A model generated the notes under the pieces. It did not search any database. It was not told where the DNA came from and saw only the letters and a program-made list of their open reading frames with translations. A stretch of DNA of 64,000 nt, taken from assembly GCF_026151205.1 (NCBI RefSeq), contig NC_087074.1:15978962-16042961 (forward strand), read 5' to 3'. The stretch is from Bolinopsis microptera (taxonomy: Eukaryota > Ctenophora > Tentaculata > Lobata > Bolinopsidae). Of the stretch, positions 11,434 to 21,400 are shown one piece after another; positions within the stretch are counted from its first letter, which is position 1; the number at the start of each line of letters is the position of its first letter. The translations under genes and the position numbers were made by a program.

Positions 11434-12497
11434 CTGTTATTGTTATTGCATGGCACGTTTCCAATTTTTAGATGTTTATTCATATTATTTTGGTGGTAAA
11501 TTTTCAAATTGTTTATACCGGATGACTAAATTACTCTGTATTGATTATACCTCAAGGCATTGTTTCATTTTATGACTGTAATCTGCTTTGATTTAACGAC
11601 ACATTGTAAATTTGAATTTGATTTTGTCTAGATTGTTCACATCACATTCCAATTGAATACCAATGGATCTGTGTTTGTCAAGCTGTGTTTTACACACAAT
11701 TTCCTAGGAGCATGTCTGTTTAATCTTGAAGATGTTCTTCCGAAGGCGTGAGTAAATTTATTTTTAAATTTTCTATTTAATTACGGGATCGGAAAGCATA
11801 TCGAATTATAATGGGACAGATCGCGTAAACTTTACACCACTGTGCGCGCGCGCGGAATATTTTATCTTGTTAACACACAATTAAGTCAGCCTGTCTGTAG
11901 ACCCTTTTTCGTTCGTCAGATCATGCATATCATGTGGTATGTCGAGATCTGCTAGATCATCATGTTACGTGCCGCCACCCTTCTAATTCGATGCTAGTAG
12001 AACCGTATCTCATGTCAAATGATCAGATTACCCTTAAGATTTTACATTCCTGCTTTAGGGCAGTCAGTTCAGATCACTTTACGTTTCTTAATATTCACAG
12101 AAGATTCTCTAACGCTTGTCGCTTGACGTTGTTATTATATTACCCACTATCTGTTCAACACACGATTTTTCAAAAACTGATAATATAGCAGTGCAATGGG
12201 GTATGTAACATGACCCACGAGTAGTCGCCAAAGAATTACCTATCGGTAATTTCTTATATAATATATCTTATTTTTTACAACCCACACGAATCAATTAGAG
12301 ACAATTTTCACCAACTTTAAAGTTAAGATTGCGGCAATAATTAAATATTAGCACATAGCCCAATAATCAGTAGCGTAATTTACATAAAAAGGAAATGCTG
12401 CGAGGGACGCGGTCTGTAATCTGTATTTAATACTATCTGATATTGTTAAAAACGAAATTTGCTGATTATGAATGAAACATTGGTCGTAAACAAAGTG
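11434..12497. other. Intergenic, between convergent RABL3 and GPCR genes
   Basis: AT-rich 3' flanks of both genes. A short CG-rich run (GCGCGCGCGCGG) lies near 11845. No gene or transposon ends recognised. Confidence 0.45.
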
Positions 12498-14108
12498 TCA
12501 TACAAAAGTTGTTTGGAACGGATATTGGTACCCAGGGCTCACCACACCCCTCAGAAGCTCATCGCTTGTCGTAAAGTTTGTGTTTGGAATTTCGTCCTCT
12601 TCTGTATAGGACGGATTGGCCGTCACCATGGCATGTGCGTTTCTCTCCTCCAAGTTGGCGGTCGACTTCTTCCGCGATGCCCGTTTTCGTGGTGAAATAT
12701 TTTCTGGTAAACTGCAATCTGGTGTCAGGATATCCGTGTAGTTTGACTGCATCTCAGGTGATCTTGTTTGTAGTGACTGAGTCGTTCTCTCCGCAGGTTT
12801 GTTATCTGCTGATTGTCTCCTTGCAGAAGGTGTCACTTGGGGTGATGTATCGTGTAATCTACTCCGATGTGACTGGCATTGTCGTAATCTTCTGTTGGGT
12901 AGTCGGTTCCGCAGAGGATCAGTGGTGTCATGATGGTTTCCATTTGAATTCCTTTGAACAGCTCTGTTGTCAATACTTGTTGAGTATTGTAATCTTGAGG
13001 GGGAGTATTGTAATTTTGTTGGAGAGGGAGACGCTATTGTATTGACTGTCCCTACCTGGTCCATTCTTTTTCTTTTATGAGTGTATCTCATCATAAAAGC
13101 CATGCTGTTTTCTAATGAACGCCTGAAATATACATCTCGTCTACATCTGATGATATCAATAACATGCTGCCTGAAAGCGCGGGTCCTCCACACATAAACA
13201 CATGGGTTCAGAGCTGAGTTAACTCCCACTGATAGGACAGTGATAGCAGCATGTCCGTAGGGACTCAGCCAGTCCAAATTTATATGAGTCAAACCAGCAG
13301 TTGTTTGCAGAAATATCACAAACTGAACCAGGCAGATAGGAAGGTTGAAAAAGACATAGAGAAGTGTGAAACAAACTATGGTTACGCTGACGGATCTGTT
13401 TGTTTGGGACATTTGAGATCTAGGTTGGTTCAGAACACATATTGTTATTACGCTCGATAATATTATCGGCAGGATAAGGATGTTCATCTCAAAAGCAAAG
13501 ATGATTGAATAAGTTTTGTAGGCAGTCGGGTACGAGGAGAGTATGTAATCATTTTCCCAGGTGCAGATGCCATGTCCCGCATAATAATAGTATCTATGCC
13601 CCACCCAAAAAGGAATAGTGGCCTGGCACATGATCACTAACACATACCCCACCACAATTCCAATCACTAACTTCTTATTGAGAAACAGTCTGGCTAGAGG
13701 GAAAGTGATACAGATACACCTGGTAATACTAACAACAGCTACCAGAAACACAGTCAGGATGACGCAGCAATACCAGAGGAAACCCCAGAGATTACAGAAC
13801 CAAGGTACCATTTCCAAGAGATACATGTACCTGTGGTAGCCGATAAAGGGAAGGGATATAGGCAGCATCAGGACGCTCACCACCAGATCAGCAGAGGTTA
13901 TGAAAATGTAAATGATAGTGGCCAGGTCCTTCTTCTTGTTCATGAAGAAGTGAAGAGCAAACGAGTTTCCAGTCGTTCCGATAAGGAAGCATGTAAGGTA
14001 AGCGGTAAAGTTTAGTATCTCGATGTCTGGTACAAGTCCAGGTATTGTCCAGGGTTGAGTGGTGGCGGGCTGTGTAGTGGCGAGTTGTGTATCTGTTACA
14101 TTCGACAT
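12498..14108 (-). CDS. Divergent class A (rhodopsin-like) GPCR, single exon
   Basis: 536 residues, intronless, start ATG at 14106-14108. Seven hydrophobic segments: TM1 with GTTGNSFAL, TM2 with the conserved SADL Asp, the TM3 cysteine (PWFCNLWGF) paired with ECL2 cysteine HGICTWEN, TM3 end VSITRCICITFP, TM6 FFNLP, TM7 with SALNPCVYVWR (NPxxY). The usual DRY is replaced by TRC: the Arg is kept, the Asp/Glu lost. The N-terminus is short, Thr-rich, and has an NVT glycosylation site and no signal peptide. The third loop is short. The C-terminal tail of ~200 residues is Ser/Thr/Asn/Arg-rich and low in complexity. It acts at the plasma membrane, coupling to G proteins; the ligand cannot be told. 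Intronless receptors of this kind are typical of lineage-expanded families. Confidence 0.9.
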   Translation of the reverse strand: MSNVTDTQLATTQPATTQPWTIPGLVPDIEILNFTAYLTCFLIGTTGNSFALHFFMNKKKDLATIIYIFITSADLVVSVLMLPISLPFIGYHRYMYLLEMVPWFCNLWGFLWYCCVILTVFLVAVVSITRCICITFPLARLFLNKKLVIGIVVGYVLVIMCQATIPFWVGHRYYYYAGHGICTWENDYILSSYPTAYKTYSIIFAFEMNILILPIILSSVITICVLNQPRSQMSQTNRSVSVTIVCFTLLYVFFNLPICLVQFVIFLQTTAGLTHINLDWLSPYGHAAITVLSVGVNSALNPCVYVWRTRAFRQHVIDIIRCRRDVYFRRSLENSMAFMMRYTHKRKRMDQVGTVNTIASPSPTKLQYSPSRLQYSTSIDNRAVQRNSNGNHHDTTDPLRNRLPNRRLRQCQSHRSRLHDTSPQVTPSARRQSADNKPAERTTQSLQTRSPEMQSNYTDILTPDCSLPENISPRKRASRKKSTANLEERNAHAMVTANPSYTEEDEIPNTNFTTSDELLRGVVSPGYQYPFQTTFV

Positions 14109-15920
14109 TCTTCTGATGAAATTTTATTGGTTATAAATGAATCTAGTTTAATGAAGCAATGTAGCAGAAGATTTTGAAACAATACATACACGGTCAAATT
14201 ATAACAATGTTGAAATTCAACATTTTGTTATTATTGATTACCGACTTTTTAAAATCGCATATTGTTGATGTTTCCTCTGAACATACTGAACGCCTAATTT
14301 TTTTCAGAGACGGTAGATTATCAAATGTTGCATATATGATCTGAAAACATGGGGCAAAACGGATTAGAAATGACGAAGTTATCAAGCATTTTCTGTATCT
14401 CGTTAACAATATTGACTGGGTGATTATGTGACACCGTGACACGACACCTTAATTGGGCACCCTTAACAATTCCCATAATGTTTAACGGGGTAGTTAACGG
14501 GGGCACCTTATCACGTGATTAGGTAAACCAATCACCTAATCCCACGTAATGAATAAACTCGTTATGCTTCATATCTCGGTCATCTGAGAAGCTACAGTTC
14601 TAATTCTTTCAGGACAAACGTAATTCGAATGGCCAAACACAATTCAATAACATTTAGCTTGATCCGACTATCCAAACTATCAAATAAATGTGAAAATGAA
14701 CCTCCATTTGAAAAAAATGAACGCGAATATTTTTCGAGTTGACAAATTCCTCGAACCAGTGGTGGTACTAAGTCATACCAGAAAGAAGTATTTAAATTGG
14801 GCACTCAGTGACTGAGCTATAAAGGCCAACGTATGGGTACTGACTTTTGGCCCACCCTGTATCATTTCGAAGATTGAATTGATCAACAAATCGAAGTAAT
14901 AAGAATAAATTAATGGTTTATGTACTTTTATAGTTGATAGCTGATGAAAAGTTTCGAGCTAAACACAAATTTATGCAAAATAAAATCAACAAATATAAAA
15001 GGGATCACACAAAATCTAGCATTTAATGACAAAATTATATTCCTTACCGAATAAAATATTATCAGAAATCAAAAGAATTCAATTAACCCAGTCTAGTGAG
15101 GCATACCCACAAGTGGAAATTGGTAGAGCAATACTGTATTATTCAATATCATACTAAAGCCAAAATCAGGAAACACGGAGGTATCACTTTGCAGCATTGG
15201 TACTTTCGAAATAGACGGCGCTTGGAAGTTATTAGCCACTGACTAGAAGTGAGGCACAGGTGAGTTTGGGTTATCTCACCAGATGGTTGTCAGGTAAAAC
15301 GTACCTGATTCCTTACTAGAAAGAGCCCCAGTATCATCAACAAATTTGTTAAAAGCTAAAACAGCACGTTGAAAATTATTGGAACCACTGTGAAATCGAT
15401 AAATGAATTTACTCTATTCGTGACACGCTTATCAGTGACGATAACGACAAAGTATACAGTTACATACATGGTATTACCTAAATAGAGTGAACTCGGGTTG
15501 TTGGGGCCAAGTTATGCGACCTGATAATCAGGTACCACCCATGTACATTGAACAACTAGGCATGCTTTATATTATGTATGTTGATTGTTAATTTGTATTA
15601 TGGATACGAGTACTTGATTACTGAAAGGTTAATATAATTTGAAAGGTAAAGAACTAAAATTGAACTTACTTTTCTCAGCAAGTTAAATAAGTTTAAATTA
15701 ATTACAACACTACAAATCTATTACATTTATTGAGTATTATGTAACGCGATGGAAATATTTTAAGCCGATGATATCCTGTCCAAATCCAGGATACATAACA
15801 TGAAGACTTTGTTGTAACTTTGTATGACAAGCATTAATAACCTAGCTCAGTTTCAGATATGCATTATAAAAGGAGACCAGACATAAACTAACTCAGTTCC
15901 ATAGCGAGCATTATAAAAGC
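14109..15920. other. Intergenic, possible old repeats
   Basis: Short open frames on the minus strand (14321-14506, 14592-14804) have no recognisable motif. The segment around 14440-14530 has TTAACGGGG and TCACGTGATTAGG inverted-looking pieces that may be transposon debris. Nothing else supported. Confidence 0.35.
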
Positions 15921-16044
15921 GAATGTGTGGCAGCAGGAAACGGCCCTTTGCCGTTTAATGACAGGGTTCCCCGCTATCTTGAGAATGTGTGGCAGCAGGA
16001 AACGGCCCTTTGCCGTTTAATGACAGGGTTACCCGCTATCTTGA
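15921..16044 (+). repeat. 62-bp direct duplication with internal hairpin
   Basis: Two nearly identical copies start GAATGTGTGGCAGCAGG at 15921 and 15983, differing mainly at GGGTTCCCC versus GGGTTACCC. Each has the inverted pair AAACGG...CCGTTT around CCCTTTG. Confidence 0.9.
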
Positions 16045-16427
16045 AAAGACAATGACTAATACTCGCGCCATTTCCTGCTATTAAACCTATTTATAGAAAA
16101 CTATAGTTGAAGATTCATAACTTATATGTTATATATTACTTATTAGTTATATCTTTCAGTAAATAGCTTCCTCCGTTGACACTAAACAGCGTTAACTTAT
16201 GAATTTATGGCACTGTCAGAATATATTAGAGCCGTTTGACATTAATTGCAATTAAATCTTGATGCTAAGAGGGTGGATGAACTTCTAATCTCGGATCATA
16301 CAGCTGAAGACGATTTACACATGTATTTTGAAAGCTCCTGCTAAACAAACTTATCGTATCACTTACTTAACTTGATTGTCACAAAATTGTCAAACAAATT
16401 CTTGAAGGTAGTACTAGTAAGGGGTCG
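16045..16427. other. Intergenic, nothing recognised
   Basis: AT-rich sequence without open frames or repeats. Confidence 0.5.
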
Positions 16428-16430
16428 TTC

Positions 16431-16570
16431 ACATATTACGTGATCACTTTTTGGCTAATTTTTAACTCCCCTCTGTAATCATTTTTACACACAGCTATTC
16501 TGTCAAAATTACACTAGCTTAATCATTTGGAAACCCCCCTCGGCTGATTACGTAATATGTGAACGACCCC
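16431..16570. mobile_element. Harbinger-type MITE, TAA target duplication
   Basis: Inverted termini GGGGTCGTTCACATATTACG (16431-) and its complement ending at 16570, flanked on both sides by TAA (16428-16430 and 16571-16573). A 3-bp TWA-type duplication is characteristic of PIF/Harbinger elements. The 140-bp body is non-coding. Related copies lie at 9566-9695 and around 22833-23110. Confidence 0.85.
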
Positions 16571-16573
16571 TAA

Positions 16574-17241
16574 TAAGTTCTACGAACTTGACAATACAAA
16601 GCTACCCTATAAAACTGGTGAAGTGGTAACACTTCGTCTAAAATATGCGCAGGTTCCGCCAACCGGGTTTTGTTTATCAAAGGATGTTAACCATGTTCAT
16701 GCTCTGCTGTGCAATGTTGCGGCTGCAATAAGTGGCATAAGAGCTGTAGATATACTTCTTGTACATTATACCGGGTACTAACACCTCCTGCATTTGTTAA
16801 GTAGACATTCAGATACCGTGAAATAAAATTCATGGTACATATTATAGATTGAATTCAAGAATTCTTGAGTTGGACCTCGCCTTGACTGTGCTCAACTGAT
16901 CCACACTTTGCACAACCGATGTCTTAGAGTGGGATCAGTGAACATTAATAGAGTAGCAAATCACTGCAACAGAGATGATATCGCCTAGCGTAGATAAGCT
17001 GCTGAAAGTTCTCTTGATGGAGGCACCAACAGGGCACCTGCTGAACAACAGACTGTCCAATATGTTTAATAAGTTTGTGACAGCTTGGCAAGATACGATG
17101 CAAGACATGTCTACATTTAATCATTAATGAAACCATATCATGATCATATTCAGTAATAGTCACGAGGCGAATGATTTGTTATTATCAGTATCACAATGAA
17201 TCGTTATTTCACGAAAAAGATCCTTTAACCGTAAAATATTT
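16574..17241. other. Intergenic, nothing recognised
   Basis: No supported coding or repeat structure. Confidence 0.45.
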
Positions 17242-17368
17242 GTGTACAGTGTACAGTGTACAGTGTACAGTGTACACTGTACACTGTATACTGTACACTG
17301 TACACTGTACACTGTACACTGTACACTGTACACTGTATACTGTACACTGTACATTGTACACTGTACAG
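17242..17368. repeat. Heptamer microsatellite arranged as inverted blocks
   Basis: About five TGTACAG units are followed by about twelve TACACTG-type units; the second block is the reverse complement of the first. The tract can therefore fold into a long hairpin. Because 7 and 3 are coprime and the unit lacks stops, several frames on both strands stay open, giving spurious ORFs. Confidence 0.95.
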
Positions 17369-17656
17369 CGATCCTGGGTAGGCAACTTATTGAAGCAATT
17401 AAAATCCGCGTGCTTAATGTCTGCCTTGACTCCAAAGTAACGGTCTACTGCCTCTACCTACATTATAAAACTCTTCAGCGGACTAATAGAACTATAGAAG
17501 CAATCCTCGAATCAACTTGGACTATACTGGACCAAGCAATGTAATTCATCAACAAGTTCTATCGTTCCAACTGCAAATATCGTCAATCGCTTTAATTCAT
17601 TGCCTTATTTATGCGATTGAAGTGGTTTATACATGTAACATTGGTCAAGTCTCGCT

Positions 17657-17880
17657 TTGTTATATAATATATATGGTGGGTCTACACCATCAACACGGCC
17701 TGTTAACTCGGATGATAGGGTCTTCATTAACAGCAACCCTCTCGAAGAAGTCCACGACTTTAAATATCTAGGATCCTACATCGCTTCAACCAGCAAAGAC
17801 ATCAATGTCAGGAAAGGCCTTGCATGGAAAGCACTTGAAAGTATAGATGTTTTCTGGAAATCTGACATGTCTAGAAAGAT
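17657..17880 (+). pseudogene. LINE reverse-transcriptase ORF, upstream part (interrupted)
   Basis: The frame carries the segment preceding the C-terminal domain of LINE ORF2 proteins: VHDFKYLGSYIASTSKDINV then KGLAWKALESIDVFWKSDMS. It breaks off within the Arg-Lys codons at 17876-17880 (AAGAT) and resumes in phase at 19438-19890. Rejoining across the insertion restores the expected order, so one LINE copy was split by the element at 17881-19437. Polymerase catalytic motifs are absent, so the LINE was already 5'-truncated. Confidence 0.8.
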
Positions 17881-18194
17881 TTTTGATTGGAACCAGCTTT
17901 GTTTACTGGTTAATGTTTACTCAAGTATTTATACATACAATTATATAGAATAGTTATATACCTAAATCTGCTAATATAAAACCATAATAACTCTAAAAAA
18001 TATACACTGCACAAAATTATGGACCTGGAAGTAAGACTAAATACTTCAGAGCTTAATACACAAATCAAAACAAAATTCTAGAAGACTGATAGTCTTGTGT
18101 TGAAAGACGAATGTGATTTAGAAGCTTATCAAAAATTAAAATCTTAGCGAGCCACGAATCCATAAATCCAAACAAAACTCTGTCCTAACACATT

Positions 18195-19226
18195 TCAAAC
18201 AACAGTTTTGTCCACACTACACACTTTGCCTCCTTTAATGAAGTGTCTCTTATCTGGCTCGTCGTTTGATCTCTTCTTGAGTTCTAAAACAAGCTTTTGC
18301 TGTTCGGCACGTTCCTCTGGAGACCTATCCGGACTGATGAAGACTTTACCGAAATGCTCCGAGCTACGGAGATGCCTTGCTTTAGTCAAAATCTGCTGCA
18401 CAATTGTAGAGCTCGTCAAAGTCACCTTAACAGGTCTATCAGCCACCTGTTTCTTATCCTTGGATTTGATCAAACCAATTCTGCTAGCTTCTATTTTTGG
18501 CTTTTCACCAAGTTCCAACAACACTTGACCGACCTTGTCACATAACTTCTCACCTTTTTCTTCTTTAAGACCAAACAACATCAGATTCCGACTTCGGTCT
18601 CCTTCTGCTACAACATCCTTAATGACATTCTTCAAGATGTTTCTATCCGAATCCAACAAAGGACCTGCTGTTGAGGTTTTTGATTCCTTTACCGCGGCGC
18701 TGTATGTCTTTAACTCGGATTTCACAGTATTCTCAACTGATGCTACAACCTCAGATTTCAGGTAATCAAGCTGCTCGTCTTTGGCAACTAGCAGCTCTTT
18801 CTGCAATACAACTACTGTCCCCTGGCTGTCAATTACATCGGAGTGCAATTTCTGGTTATACTTCTCCATCTGATCAATGTACAATGATTGCCTATACATA
18901 ATTTGTAACGCAGAATTGAGTTTCTGAGCCATGACTTCCCTAGTGATTTCTCTTCTACCAATGAAAGCCTGAGCTACACACGCGTTACAGGGACAAAAGG
19001 ATTTCGCGGCATGTACGAAATCGCGAAATTTCCCATTCTCCGCGACAAATTTTATGTATAGATGTATAGCCTGTTAAATTTGGCCAAAATCGCCGCGAAA
19101 TCCTTTTGTCCCTGACGCGTTAACATGATTTGATTTAACAAGCTGGAGAGTTTTCCGGATCCATTCAGCTCCATCATCTCTCACTTCATCAAGCTTATAA
19201 GCCACGTATTTCTCAGATTTATACAT
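18195..19226 (-). pseudogene. LINE ORF1-like protein, disrupted by a hAT MITE
   Basis: The uninterrupted 3' part (18195-18932) encodes a coiled coil followed by the ORF1 core: DRSRNLMLFGLKEEKGEKLC, then VKVTLTSSTIVQQILTKARH and FISPDRSPEERAEQQKLVL. The frame stays open 5' of the MITE as well, from ATG 19224-19226 (MYKSEKYVAYKLDEV). Leaving out the 127-bp MITE and one copy of the 8-bp duplication gives about 298 residues, almost the same as the 303 of the paralogue at 25610-26521. The MITE brings in a TAA stop, so the full protein can no longer be made. ORF1 proteins bind RNA and form trimers in the retrotransposition complex. Confidence 0.8.
18988..19114. mobile_element. hAT-type MITE, 8-bp target duplication
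   Basis: Perfect 23-bp inverted termini beginning CAGGGACAAAAGGATTTCGC, with ACGCGTTA duplicated on each side (18980-18987 and 19115-19122). CAGGG ends and an 8-bp duplication are hAT hallmarks. 127 bp, non-coding. Confidence 0.93.
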
Positions 19227-19308
19227 CACACAACCACGGCACCGGTTAAACAAGCAAGTCTTATCAACGTAATGATAAGTAACTGATAAGCGAGCAACAA
19301 CGTATTGA

Positions 19309-19437
19309 AAAGTGTATTTACCGTTGAAATTGAAAAGTGTATTTACCGTTGATTGAAAAGTGTATTTACCGTTGGAAAAGTGTATTTACCGTTGAAAAGT
19401 GTATTTACCGTTAAAAGTGAAAAGTGTATTTACCGTT
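19309..19437 (-). repeat. Tandem 18-26-bp repeats at the 5' end of the ORF1-only element
   Basis: Six copies of AAAAGTGTATTTACCGTT separated by 0-8 variable bases. In element orientation they precede the ORF, a position where tandem promoter monomers are known in other LINEs. Confidence 0.9.
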
Positions 19438-19890
19438 AAGATCAAGACTAAAATTTTCAGAACTGCAGTCGAGCCTGTTCTTTTATATGGCGCAGAAACA
19501 TGGACTTTGAAGAAAGCTGACACTAAAGCACTAGACGGTGTTTACACACGAATGCTACGAAGGGTCTTTGGTATCTCATGGAAATCCCACACACCTAACT
19601 CCGTCCTCTACGGAAATATCCCATCGGTGACTGATACCATCAAAACACGAAGACTTCGTTTTGCAGGGCATGTCTACCGTCTACAGGACCAACCTGCTCA
19701 GCAACTCCTTTTCTGGCAACCATCTTACGGCAAAAGGTATCGAGGACGACCACACAAGACCTTTCCGGACGTCCTTCAAGAAGATACTGGTTTAGAGCCC
19801 CACATGATACGTCTGCTCATGAGTGATAGAGATAAATGGAGACATGCGTTGACACGAAACTCGTTCCAGATTTCATCTGGACCGACCTAG
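19438..19890 (+). pseudogene. LINE reverse-transcriptase ORF, C-terminal part
   Basis: Resumes the LINE of 17657-17880 with IKTKIFRTAVEPVLLYGAET, then MLRRVFGISW, TRRLRFAGHVYRLQDQPAQQ and RGRPHKTFPDVLQEDTG. This is the standard C-terminal region (after the palm and thumb) of CR1/jockey/RTE-like ORF2 proteins. It ends with a stop at 19890. No endonuclease or palm is present, so the copy cannot move by itself. Confidence 0.88.
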
Positions 19891-20205
19891 GCAGGGTAGG
19901 CAGGACACCATCAACGAAGGTTCGAAATTAATAGAACTGGAAATTTAATACCCGTACTCCTTCATATTATATCAAACAGTCCCAAATTTAGTTTATTGTG
20001 CACGTGCACGTACCCTAGACTCTGGTATCTAAAACCCTCGTTTCCTCGGCCTTCGGGTCCAAGAAGCAAGGAATGGGAAACAATAAGAAAAAGGGAACCT
20101 TTTAGTAAATTGTGAAACGAAAAATAGTATCTATTATGCCCGCCATATAAAATGTCTAAAGTATTAGTAGGACTGTCTAAACTATTAGTGGAACATAATT
20201 TAAAG
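19891..20205. other. Spacer between LINE remnant and long-TIR element
   Basis: LINE 3' flank and unique-looking AT-rich DNA with a short GTGCACGTGCACGT palindrome near 19997. No gene. Confidence 0.4.
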
Positions 20206-20213
20206 ACAAACCT

Positions 20214-20549
20214 GGACCTTTACTGATAGTTGAAATTCGACATATGACGTCATCTAGCGTCATCTAGCGTCATCTAGCGTGAAATATCGCCAGATGATGA
20301 TAGATGACGCTAGATGACGCTAGATGACGCTAGATGACGCTAGATGACGCCAATTAGCGACATTGTCGCTAAGTGCACGGCACCTTTCGAATGTCGCTAT
20401 CTAGCGCTATCTAGCGCTATCTAGCGCTATCTAGCGCTATATGACGCTATATGACGCTATATGACGCTAGATGACGCTAGATGACGCTAGATGACGCTAA
20501 GCACGCAGCACTGACGCCAGGCGACAGATAGCGCTATTTTCATAAAATT
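20214..20549 (+). repeat. Left terminal inverted repeat of the 4.37-kb element
   Basis: Built largely of 10-bp units: CTAGATGACG blocks, then CTATCTAGCG blocks, then CTATATGACG and CTAGATGACG again, around a unique core at 20352-20392 (GTGCACGGCACCTTTCGAAT). Ends in GCGCTATTTTCATAAAA. Confidence 0.93.
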
Positions 20550-20559
20550 TCCGCCCTTT

Positions 20560-20920
20560 TTTTTGCGACATCTAGCGGTATCTAGCGCTATCTAACGCTA
20601 TATGTCGCAACGACATCTGACGCAGCGCTATCTAGCGCTATCTAGCGCTATCTAGCGCTATCTGGCGCTATCTAGCGGAGAATGTCGGTTTGTGACAGTT
20701 TACGCTAGATAGCGCTAGATAGCGCTATCTAGCGCTAGATATCGCGGCGACAGCTAGCGCTAGATAGCGCTATCTAGCGTAAACTGTCACAAACCGACAT
20801 TCTCCGCTAGATAACGCTTGTTAGCGCTAGATAGCGCTATCTAGCGGAGAATATCGGTTTGTGACAGTTAACGCTAGATAGCGCTAGATAGCGCTAGATA
20901 TCGCGGCGACAGCTATAGCT
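20560..20920 (+). repeat. Internal array of TAGCGCTATC decamers
   Basis: Ten-base units CTAGCGCTAT/ATAGCGCTAG, in both orientations and self-complementary. The landmark TATGTCGCAACGACATCTGA (20600-20620) reappears in the same orientation at about 24010 in the right-hand internal array. Confidence 0.9.
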
Positions 20921-20934
20921 ATGGCTATAGTTGT

Positions 20935-21400
20935 TCAACGTTAAATATCTAACGTTGGTTATAAGTTTTATTTTTAACGTTGCAAAACGTTTATTATTTG
21001 ACGTCAGATCAAGGTTACCTTATTAACTATAAGCAGATTTTAAAATTCAACTACATTTTAAAGTTGTATGTAGGTTACATATAAAACGTTGTTAAACGTT
21101 AAATATCTAACGTTGGTTATAGGTTTTATTTTTAACGTTGCAAAACGTTTATTATTTGACGTCAGATCAAGGTTACCTTATTAACTATAAGCAGGGTTTA
21201 AAATTCAACTACATTTTAAAGTTGTATGTAGGTTACATATAAAACGTTGTTAAACGTTAAATATCTAACGTTGGTTATAGGTTTTATTTTTAACGTTGCA
21301 AAACGTTTATTATTTTACGTTAGATCAAGGTTACCTTATCAACTATAAGCAACGTTCAAAACTCAACTAAATTTTAACGTTGTATGTAAGTTACATATAA
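20935..21400 (+). repeat. 158-bp satellite, three copies
   Basis: GTTAAATATCTAACGTTGG occurs at 20940, 21098 and 21256, exactly 158 bases apart. Units share AAAACGTTTATTATTT and GATCAAGGTTACCTTAT. The third copy is the most diverged. Confidence 0.95.

Larger units (their letters stand above)
17881..19437 (-). mobile_element. ORF1-only (HAL1-like) non-LTR element inserted in a LINE
   Basis: A 1557-bp insertion bounded by a 5-bp duplication AAGAT (17876-17880 and 19438-19442). In minus orientation it has a 5' end of about six AAAAGTGTATTTACCGTT repeats (19309-19437), one ORF1-like frame, and a ~310-bp 3' tail ending in CAAAA. No reverse transcriptase is inside it. This matches the idea of a non-autonomous element that keeps ORF1 and borrows another LINE's enzyme. 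The polarity, short duplication and A-rich end fit retrotransposition but do not prove it. Confidence 0.7.

Noticed and set aside
12578..14015. Several plus-strand ORFs opposite the GPCR
   Set aside because: Antisense shadows of the single-exon receptor.
17160..17544. Four overlapping ORFs rich in YTVHCTL / YSVQCTV
   Set aside because: Products of the 7-bp repeat, open on both strands.
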